5,095 bases of DNA from an uncultured Clostridia bacterium (GTDB lineage Bacteria; Bacillota; Clostridia; Christensenellales; Pumilibacteraceae): the NCBI GenBank assembly GCA_934277845.1, contig CAKQVV010000131.1:1-5095 (forward strand), in the 5' to 3' direction. Every line of letters starts with the position of its first letter. Within the stretch, counting starts at the first letter, position 1. Positions 1-5,095 of this stretch are shown here, in pieces. Both the position numbers and the translations under genes were made by a program. Under the pieces are notes generated by a model. The model was not told where the DNA came from, ran no database searches, and saw nothing but the letters and a program-made list of their open reading frames with translations.

Positions 1-1
1 A

Positions 2-574
2 CAAGAAAAAGAAATAATGGCTCAGATGGCTCGCGACGAGCAACTCGAAGTGTTCAACGACCAGATTAAAACTTTGCAAACGAAACGCGAAGAATACGCT
101 CGTATTGCCGCCGAAGCGGAAATCAACGGCGATACGGGGACGTATGAAGTCGCTTGCAACGCTTTAATAGAACTTAACGACGTCATTTCGAGTTTAATGC
201 AGACGAAAGCCAACTTCGATATTATAAACGTGTCAAATTCTATCGCCGTAAGTATGGCGACGGCTATGAGCGCGCTCGACGCTATGGCAAACAATAAAAC
301 ACACTTGCCCGATATCCGTAAAATTCAGAAAGCGAATGCGAAAGTCGCAAAATATATGCGTACTATCAAGATTTCGCAAAAGGCTATGGCAGGCGCGATG
401 CGCACTTCTAACCCCGCGAACAAGGCAAGGAGTCAAGCCGAAATGGATGCCGTTCGCCCGATGATAGACGCGGCAAGAGCAAAACTTACAGGTTCTGCGC
501 CCGTATCGAGCGATATTGACATTTCCGCCGAAATTAACGCTGAGAAAAATAGAAATTATTTGAGAATGAAGTAA
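2..574 (+). CDS. Small helical protein, ESCRT-III/Snf7 or PspA-like (5' partial)
   Basis: The frame is open to the left edge: codons for QEKEI precede the ATG at 17, and bases 1-16 hold no convincing Shine-Dalgarno site, so the true start probably lies upstream. From M17 there are 185 residues, almost all helix-forming and rich in Ala, Met, Lys and Glu. There is no signal peptide or membrane span. The order of elements resembles ESCRT-III (CHMP) proteins: a charged helix (residues 9-31), a helix turn at NGDT (37-40), a helix with ALIELNDVISSL (49-60), a hydrophobic helix with MATAMSALDAM (80-90), then LPDIRKI (97-103) and a basic, Met-rich helix to about 128. The tail (158-185) looks flexible. 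CHMP proteins have about 15 more residues before the equivalent turn, which supports 5' truncation. The family assignment is pattern matching by eye. PspA/Vipp1 or an unrelated helical hairpin remain possible. The stop lies one base before the AbiH start, which implies co-transcription and translational coupling. Confidence 0.72.
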   Translation, partial: QEKEIMAQMARDEQLEVFNDQIKTLQTKREEYARIAAEAEINGDTGTYEVACNALIELNDVISSLMQTKANFDIINVSNSIAVSMATAMSALDAMANNKTHLPDIRKIQKANAKVAKYMRTIKISQKAMAGAMRTSNPANKARSQAEMDAVRPMIDAARAKLTGSAPVSSDIDISAEINAEKNRNYLRMK

Positions 575-575
575 A

Positions 576-1517
576 ATGAGACTATTCATATTGGGTAACG
601 GATTCGATAAGGCGCATGGGTTGCCAACTGGATATGATGATTTTCGAGATTATTTGGAGCTTCATAATCCTGGATTTCTTATTGAGTTTGAAAAAATACA
701 TAACTATTATCCGGTAGAAGAAGAAAGATTATCGCCTGTGGCACTAGAAGAAAGGAAAAACTCTATTAAAGAAACTTTATGGCAAAATTTTGAGTTAAAC
801 TTATCTAAATTTGATATGGAAACAATATTAGATGAGTCCGCGTCTTTGCGCGACCTTATGGAAAGGGATGTTGGAGATGTCGGAGTGAAAGATACAATGG
901 ATGCCCATTGGAATAATAATTATGAATTTTTGTGTCAAATTGATGAGTTGATGTTGCAGTGGGTAGAATCAATATCGCTTTCTCAAACAAAGACACTTCG
1001 TGCGTTTGATGAGAATGATTTGTTTTTAACATTCAATTACACTAAAGTAATCGAGAAAGTATACAACATACCGGAAAGTCAAGTTTTACATATACATGGA
1101 AGTATTGACAGTGAATCAATTGTAATCGGTCATAATGATAATGCTGTTACAGGGAAAATGTTGTCGTGTGTAAAAAAATCGCAAGAGAGATTTGATGAAT
1201 TCGATGAAAGCGTCTATGAATTTATTTATAAAATTCAAAAGAAGTATGTAAAGGATACCCAAAGATATATTTCGCAAAATTGGAATTTTTTTGCGAAGCT
1301 TAAAGATGTAGACGAAATGTGTGTGATAGGTCATTCGTTTGGGGAAGTAGACTGGCCGTATTTTAAGCAAATACGTAAAATTTCAAAAGACGCAAAGTGG
1401 ACTATTTACTATTTTCATAAAAGTGACAAAAGAGCATTTTATCGTTTGAATAAAAAATTAAGAATACCTAAAGTTAAATTAAATTTGGCGGAATCAAAAA
1501 ACTTTTGGATAATATAA
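576..1517 (+). CDS. abiH: AbiH-family abortive phage infection protein
   Basis: This 313-residue protein carries the AbiH hallmark at its extreme N-terminus: ILGNGFDKAHGLPTGYDDF (residues 5-23), with G7, N8, G9, F10, D11, G15, L16 and P17. Further family motifs are FNYT (153-156), HIHGS (172-176), IGHND (184-188) and IGHSFGEVD (251-259). AbiH is known as a lactococcal abortive-infection determinant whose biochemistry is poorly defined. The motif order (glycine-rich start, [TF]NY, HG, late GHS) parallels SIR2-type NAD-binding enzymes, so a nucleotide or NAD-directed activity is inferred, not shown. The length looks complete and no membrane span is visible, so it should be cytosolic. The start is firm because family members begin a few residues before GNGFD. 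No strong RBS precedes it (only GAATGAAG at 564-571), and the ATG follows the upstream TAA by one base, so reinitiation is likely. Sampled lines have 17 G+C per 60 bases, against 27 per 60 in flanking genes, suggesting separate acquisition. Confidence 0.93.
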   Translation: MRLFILGNGFDKAHGLPTGYDDFRDYLELHNPGFLIEFEKIHNYYPVEEERLSPVALEERKNSIKETLWQNFELNLSKFDMETILDESASLRDLMERDVGDVGVKDTMDAHWNNNYEFLCQIDELMLQWVESISLSQTKTLRAFDENDLFLTFNYTKVIEKVYNIPESQVLHIHGSIDSESIVIGHNDNAVTGKMLSCVKKSQERFDEFDESVYEFIYKIQKKYVKDTQRYISQNWNFFAKLKDVDEMCVIGHSFGEVDWPYFKQIRKISKDAKWTIYYFHKSDKRAFYRLNKKLRIPKVKLNLAESKNFWII

Positions 1518-1540
1518 AGTTTTTTCAAAGAGTTAATATA

Positions 1541-1548
1541 GAGGTAGG
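1541..1548 (+). promoter_or_regulatory. Ribosome binding site of the TIR-LRR gene
   Basis: GAGGTAGG lies just upstream of the ATG at 1551. The GAGG core ends 6 bases before the start, a normal Shine-Dalgarno spacing. It supports this start, which also places the zinc-ribbon cysteines at residues 6 and 9. I see no convincing separate promoter in the 33-base gap after the AbiH stop, so the gene is probably read through from upstream. Confidence 0.6.
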
Positions 1549-1550
1549 TT

Positions 1551-4500
1551 ATGTCAGCAAATATTTGTAACATATGCGGTGCAAATTTAATATACAAAGA
1601 CGGAAAGTGGGTTTGTCCCGCTTGCGGTGCGTTTAAGACAGAGGAAATTTCTAACGAAGAAGTTACTCTTTTATACAATGCTGCGCAAAAATTACGTCTT
1701 GCAAGTGTCGACGACGCCGAAGAAGCGTATAGGGATATTATTGCAAAGTATCCCGAAAATTCCGAAGCTCATTGGGGACTTGTTTTATCGAAATACGGCA
1801 TTAAGTATGAGGATGATTATGACGGCAAAAAGTTGCCGACATGTTACGCCACGAGTATCGAAAGCGTGCTTACTGATAAAGATTATCTCGATGCTGTAAG
1901 ACTTTGTAAAGATAAGTATCAGAAGGACTACTATATCGAGCAAGGCAAGGTTCTGGAGAAGATCCGTGTTGAATGGCTCGAAAAGGCAAGTAAAGAGCCT
2001 AAATACGACGTTTTCCTTTGCTTTAAGGATTCGGATAAACTCAACAATATGGAGAGAACGGACGATAGTATAGAGGTTGCAAACCTTTATACGCATTTGT
2101 CGTCGCTCGGATATAAAGTGTTCTATAGCCGTGAAAGTCTCCGTGATAAAGTTGCCGAAAAATACGAGCCGTACATATACAACGCATTGAATACCGCCGC
2201 CGTAATGATAGTTTACGGCAGTAAAATCGAATATTTCTCGTCAGTATGGATGAAGAACGAATGGACGAGATACGTTCGTCGTTTAAGGGAAGGGCTTAAA
2301 ATCGAAGGTTCGCTCGTTATTGCGTGCGACGGAGTAAATCCCGGCGATCTTCCGCGTCCGCTCAATCAAATGCAAGTGCTTGACGCTCGCAAAAAGACTT
2401 TTTACGGCGATTTGGAAGCACATATTGCAAAAATAATCAGTATCGCACGCCGTCCGAAAGCAACTGTAGAAAGAGTTGAAATTTCGAGCGCGATCGGTAA
2501 GAAAAAGGCTTCGATCGACAATCAGATAAAGACGATTAAGGTTGGCGGCGGTGTCGGCAAGAAAACTCCCGTCGTGATTGATAACGCCGTTTCCGTTCGT
2601 GAAATCGGTCGTTTCGAAGTCCCTGCTCTTACGCCCGACGAAGATACTAAACTAAAAAGTATTGCTCAATTTTTGCGTTCCGGGTTATTTGATCCTGCAA
2701 ATAAAGTTGTTGACGAATTATTAAAAAAGAACAAGTACAACGGTCAGGCGTTACTTGCAAAACTACTCGTCGAATATTCGGCTAAAAATATAGACGAATT
2801 ATCCGATAAAATAGATGATATAAACGATTTTTCGATAATACATTTCGTAATCGAATATAACGATAAAGAAATAGGCGAAAAAGTAATCGGTATTATTTGC
2901 GACAAAATTAAAATTGCCGTTCAAAACGGTGATTATAATAAAGCCGAGTTGTATTTCAAGGAAATTGCCGAATACAACAGTAGCAATGTTATGGTGAGCC
3001 GCACAACGTTAAGAAATAAGACAACGGAATTATTAAAAACGAATCCCGATGAGTCCGATAAAATTTTCGCTTTACTGCTCTCAACGTATTCCGATGCTGA
3101 CACTTACGTTTCTTACCTTCACGGTATAGTCGACGACTGTCTTAAAGTTAAAAACGTTGACCTTGCTAAAAAATATAATGACAAGATACTTGAACTTGAC
3201 GACGGAAACGTGAAAGCAACTTTTAACGCAGTTTATTTAAGCGTTTCAGCTTGCAATATAAAAGAATTTATCGGGTTAATCGACTTATACGGTGACTTTT
3301 CTAAATTAGATAATGCAATCAGGCATTTTGATACAGAAGAAATAGTTGTTTGTTTTTATACTTTACAACAAATATTTTTCGGCGCATTACAATTGGGTAA
3401 AAGCGGCGAAACGCTATCGAAGTGGTTCGATTTTATAGTAAAATACGAATTTGATGCTCGTAAGGATTTTATCGAAAAAACGCTTAATGAGTTAGCAGAC
3501 GTTAAGTCGTTGCAGTCAAGGGCTAAGCTCTTCGACCATGTTATAAGTTGCGTCGACGGTTCAGACGTTGACAGGCATATAGAACTACGTTTATCACTTG
3601 CCGATAAATTGCGTATCGGCGGAGAATTTTCTCTTGCGGAAAAATATTATAAAGAAGTAATCGACATCGAAGAAGGAAACTGCAACGCATTGTGGGGAAT
3701 ATTACTCTGCAAATTAAAAGCAAACAGAGAATCCGATATTGCGGCAAATATAGATAATTTCACTTATTTCTCTGAATTAGAAGTAATATTGAAATATTGC
3801 TCCGACGAGAAAACGAGACTTAACTATCTGGATAAATTATCTGCCGCCGTTATAACGAAATCGGCAAATCTTATCGACAAACCGAACGTCGAAAAATTGA
3901 GTGAGGTTTTCGACGGTATAATAAAATACTATCCTGAAAAATTTAACGACAGTCTTATCAACTACATACAAAAATTTGCCGATAATTGTAAAAACAGTTC
4001 GGCGTTTTCGCTTGCCGAAAAATATTACGCAACGGTTCTCTCGATAGACAACATGAGACATTCGGCATACTGGGGATTATTGCAAGCCAAACTTAACTGC
4101 CGTAATAACGATGACCTTATCAAGCAAAATAAAATAATTACTGAATTTACCGAGTTTAGCAGCGCGATAGCGGCTTCAAGCAGAGACGAACGCAGTTCCG
4201 AAAGGTATTGTCAAATCGCAAAGAATCAACTCGATTACATAGAAAAACAAAAGACGGTTGCAAAACAAAAGAAAAAACGTAAGAGTTTTATAAAAAAATT
4301 AACGGCTGCGGTAGCCGTAATGGTTGCAATCGTTATAGGTATTTTTGCCTTTGTCGGCTATAGAAAATCCGAGTCTGTATTGAAATTTTCATCGAATCCG
4401 ACGGGCGTATCGGTATATGCCGGCAAATATTACAATTCCGCAATCGTAGAAATTCCCGCGTCGAACGGAAACAGACCAGTTACAGAAATAGCGGATAACG

Positions 4501-4790
4501 CTTTTAGCGGTAAAAACAATATTACAAAAGTTGCTTTGCCGTCTACTATAACGAAAATAGGCGATAACGCCTTTAGTGGGGCAACTTCTCTTGAAAATAT
4601 AAACATACCCGACAGCGTAAATTATATCGGTAATTCGGCATTTAACGGGTGTAAAAATTTAAAGAGTATAACGATACCCGAAAAGACGGCGGGAATAGGT
4701 GGTGCTGCAATCAATAGTGAAAGGGATTTCCGAAAAACACAACAAAAAATACCAAATAAAATAGAAAACAGCCTTCAAATGATAGCTTAA
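1551..4790 (+). CDS. Zinc ribbon-TIR-TPR-like protein with one TM helix and BspA-type LRR ectodomain
   Basis: 1079 residues. In order: a zinc ribbon (C6, C9, C22, C25); a TPR-like segment (36-140); a TIR domain (about 151-297); a basic Gly/Lys linker (about 310-345); a long TPR-like helical array (about 360-900); a Lys/Arg stretch (905-916); one hydrophobic span (917-936); and BspA-type LRRs (about 977-1050). TIR landmarks are YDVFLCFKDSD (152-162), SRESLRDK (193-200) and W233-M-K-N-E237. E237 aligns by pattern with the catalytic Glu of NAD-cleaving TIR domains such as SARM1, so NAD+ hydrolysis or cyclisation is plausible. The positive charges before the span predict that the N-terminal 900 residues are cytosolic and the LRR part is outside. 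There is no N-terminal signal peptide; the internal span would act as signal anchor. The zinc ribbon-TPR-TIR front end recalls proteins common in Clostridia. The last 30 residues depart from the LRR pattern. Ligand and activation mechanism are unknown. Two terminators follow. Confidence 0.93.
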   Translation: MSANICNICGANLIYKDGKWVCPACGAFKTEEISNEEVTLLYNAAQKLRLASVDDAEEAYRDIIAKYPENSEAHWGLVLSKYGIKYEDDYDGKKLPTCYATSIESVLTDKDYLDAVRLCKDKYQKDYYIEQGKVLEKIRVEWLEKASKEPKYDVFLCFKDSDKLNNMERTDDSIEVANLYTHLSSLGYKVFYSRESLRDKVAEKYEPYIYNALNTAAVMIVYGSKIEYFSSVWMKNEWTRYVRRLREGLKIEGSLVIACDGVNPGDLPRPLNQMQVLDARKKTFYGDLEAHIAKIISIARRPKATVERVEISSAIGKKKASIDNQIKTIKVGGGVGKKTPVVIDNAVSVREIGRFEVPALTPDEDTKLKSIAQFLRSGLFDPANKVVDELLKKNKYNGQALLAKLLVEYSAKNIDELSDKIDDINDFSIIHFVIEYNDKEIGEKVIGIICDKIKIAVQNGDYNKAELYFKEIAEYNSSNVMVSRTTLRNKTTELLKTNPDESDKIFALLLSTYSDADTYVSYLHGIVDDCLKVKNVDLAKKYNDKILELDDGNVKATFNAVYLSVSACNIKEFIGLIDLYGDFSKLDNAIRHFDTEEIVVCFYTLQQIFFGALQLGKSGETLSKWFDFIVKYEFDARKDFIEKTLNELADVKSLQSRAKLFDHVISCVDGSDVDRHIELRLSLADKLRIGGEFSLAEKYYKEVIDIEEGNCNALWGILLCKLKANRESDIAANIDNFTYFSELEVILKYCSDEKTRLNYLDKLSAAVITKSANLIDKPNVEKLSEVFDGIIKYYPEKFNDSLINYIQKFADNCKNSSAFSLAEKYYATVLSIDNMRHSAYWGLLQAKLNCRNNDDLIKQNKIITEFTEFSSAIAASSRDERSSERYCQIAKNQLDYIEKQKTVAKQKKKRKSFIKKLTAAVAVMVAIVIGIFAFVGYRKSESVLKFSSNPTGVSVYAGKYYNSAIVEIPASNGNRPVTEIADNAFSGKNNITKVALPSTITKIGDNAFSGATSLENINIPDSVNYIGNSAFNGCKNLKSITIPEKTAGIGGAAINSERDFRKTQQKIPNKIENSLQMIA
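3633..4100 (+). repeat. Recurring TPR-like unit, two best copies
   Basis: Two clear copies of a 30-residue helix pair occur at residues 695-724 (3633-3722) and 821-850 (4011-4100). Both begin LAEKYY and end in a WG(I/L)L...KL segment (LWGILLCKLKA and YWGLLQAKLNC); they are 126 residues apart. A third copy lies before the TIR domain at residues 56-84 (1716-1802), with AEEAYRDII and HWGLVLSKYG. Weaker copies start near residues 461 (DYNKAELYFKEI) and 536 (VDLAKKYNDKILEL). The pattern is TPR-like and suggests a scaffold or protein-binding solenoid grown by internal duplication. Confidence 0.65.
4479..4700 (+). repeat. BspA-type leucine-rich repeats, about three units of 23 residues
   Basis: Residues 977-1050 of the TIR protein carry the typical BspA/LRR_5 pattern: a partial unit VTEIADNAFSGKNN, then units starting at 991 (ITKVALPSTITKIGDNAFSG), 1014 (LENINIPDSVNYIGNSAFNG) and 1037 (LKSITIPEKTAGIGGAA). 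The period is 23 residues and the recurring core is IP..V..IG..AF.GC..L. In known proteins this repeat is usually extracellular and used for binding, which fits its place after the membrane span. The array is short for the family. Confidence 0.85.
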
Positions 4791-4827
4791 AGTTGGATAT
4801 TCGTAAAAGAACATCCAACTTTTTAAT
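4789..4827 (+). terminator. Intrinsic terminator of the TIR-LRR operon
   Basis: AGTTGGAT (4791-4798) pairs perfectly with ATCCAACT (4813-4820), extended by two A-T pairs to a stem of about 10 bp, with a 14-base loop. TTTT followed by AATTT comes next. The stem begins within the TIR gene's stop codon. The T-tract is short and interrupted, so it may be leaky. Confidence 0.72.
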
Positions 4828-4843
4828 TTAATATAAAAAACAT

Positions 4844-4878
4844 AAGAGAGAACAAGGATAAATGTTCTCTCTTTTTTT
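4844..4878 (+). terminator. Second, strong intrinsic terminator
   Basis: AAGAGAGAACA (4844-4854) pairs perfectly over 11 bp with TGTTCTCTCTT (4863-4873) around the 8-base loop AGGATAAA. A run of seven T ends at 4878. An A-run on the left (4835-4840) would serve as a U-tract for minus-strand transcripts, so it may work in both directions. It insulates the defence-like operon from the recombinase gene. Confidence 0.88.
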
Positions 4879-4921
4879 ATACCGTTTCGAGGGGTGATTT
4901 CCTATTTATGGTGAGAAAAAA

Positions 4922-4927
4922 TATAAT
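4922..4927 (+). promoter_or_regulatory. Putative -10 box of the recombinase gene
   Basis: A perfect TATAAT lies 28 bases before the recombinase ATG and after both terminators, where a new promoter is expected. The hexamer at the usual -35 distance (TTCCTA, 4899-4904) matches poorly, and no extended -10 TGN is present. The promoter may therefore be weak or depend on an activator. Confidence 0.45.
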
Positions 4928-4941
4928 ATTAACAGTAAATC

Positions 4942-4949
4942 GAAAGGAG
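4942..4949 (+). promoter_or_regulatory. Ribosome binding site of the recombinase gene
   Basis: GAAAGGAG is a near-ideal Shine-Dalgarno sequence, 6 bases before the ATG at 4956. It fixes the recombinase start and is much stronger than the site in front of the AbiH gene. Confidence 0.85.
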
Positions 4950-4955
4950 TTTTCA

Positions 4956-5095
4956 ATGAAATACAAAGAATGGTTGGACGTATGGTTTGCGAATTACATA
5001 GAGCCTTCGTCTAAAACAAAAACGTGCGAAAGATATTCGGAGATTATCGAAAAGCACTTGAAGGTAAAGTTGGGCGAATATGAGCTTGAGGAACT
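4956..5095 (+). CDS. Tyrosine recombinase/phage integrase, N-terminal fragment (3' partial)
   Basis: 46 codons and two further bases are present before the right edge. The protein begins MKYKEWLDVWFANYI and continues with SSKTKTCERYSEIIEKHLK (18-36), then KLGEYELEEL (38-47). This matches the SAM-like core-binding domain of phage and transposon integrases, whose pattern is a W-containing first helix, a K..T...Y turn, a helix ending in I..H(I/L), and LG...L..L. The domain starts directly at the N-terminus, so no separate arm-binding domain precedes it. The catalytic domain (Arg, His, Arg, Tyr) lies outside the window, so activity cannot be judged. It has its own likely promoter and RBS behind two terminators and is a separate unit from the upstream operon. 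Such genes mobilise prophages, conjugative elements and genomic islands; which one applies here cannot be told. Confidence 0.82.
   Translation, partial: MKYKEWLDVWFANYIEPSSKTKTCERYSEIIEKHLKVKLGEYELEE

Noticed and set aside
17..19. ATG at 17 as the true start of the first gene
   Set aside because: Only weakly supported: the frame stays open to the left edge, no Shine-Dalgarno site precedes it, and the ESCRT-III-like pattern would need extra N-terminal residues. It remains possible.
1511..1550. Terminator or promoter between AbiH and the TIR gene, from the T-run at 1520-1525
   Set aside because: No stable stem precedes the T-run, and no paired -35/-10 boxes with good spacing are visible, so read-through is the simpler reading.
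1116..2096. Minus-strand open frames opposite the AbiH and TIR genes
   Set aside because: They are antisense to well-supported genes, lack RBS sites and family motifs, and have composition expected of shadow frames.
2541..2568. Glycine-rich VGGGVGKKT (residues 331-339 of the TIR protein) as a Walker A nucleotide-binding loop
   Set aside because: The spacing fails the GxxxxGK[ST] rule: the position five residues before the GK glycine is Val, the residue after GK is Lys, and no Walker B or NTPase fold follows. It reads as a flexible basic linker.
4881..4920. Attachment site or direct repeats (GGTGATTT and GGTGAGAA) before the recombinase gene
   Set aside because: Only GGTGA is shared, which is too short, and no partner copy is visible elsewhere in the window, so no att site can be assigned.

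Overview
The window is compact, one-strand bacterial coding sequence. Moderate-to-low GC, strong Shine-Dalgarno sites, a BspA-type leucine-rich repeat and a zinc-ribbon TIR protein suggest a Firmicutes/Clostridia-like organism, probably an uncultured gut lineage. That placement is inference. The standard genetic code fits all frames, and no RNA gene or CRISPR array is visible.

Layout: (1) 2-574, the 3' part of a small helical protein, open at the left edge, that resembles ESCRT-III/Snf7 or PspA-type membrane-remodelling proteins in pattern. (2) 576-1517, a complete AbiH-family abortive-infection gene, starting one base after the previous stop and clearly more AT-rich than its neighbours. (3) 1551-4790, a 1079-residue protein with, in order, a four-Cys zinc ribbon, a TPR-like segment, a TIR domain with an intact putative catalytic Glu, a long TPR-like array, one membrane span, and a short BspA-type LRR ectodomain. 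(4) 4789-4878, two intrinsic terminators in series. (5) A consensus -10 box and a strong RBS, then the first 46 codons of a tyrosine recombinase (4956 to the right edge).

The first three genes look like one transcription unit (gaps of 1 and 33 bases, one strand, terminators only after the third). They read as a candidate anti-phage or membrane-surveillance operon: a possible membrane-remodelling protein, an AbiH effector with SIR2-like motif order, and a membrane-anchored TIR protein. The predicted topology of the TIR protein (TIR in the cytosol, LRR outside) resembles an animal Toll-like receptor with the domain order reversed, and is the most notable feature here. The recombinase next door fits a mobile or hypervariable locus, but no attachment site can be defined within the window. 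The joint defence function is inferred; only the family assignments rest on visible motifs.
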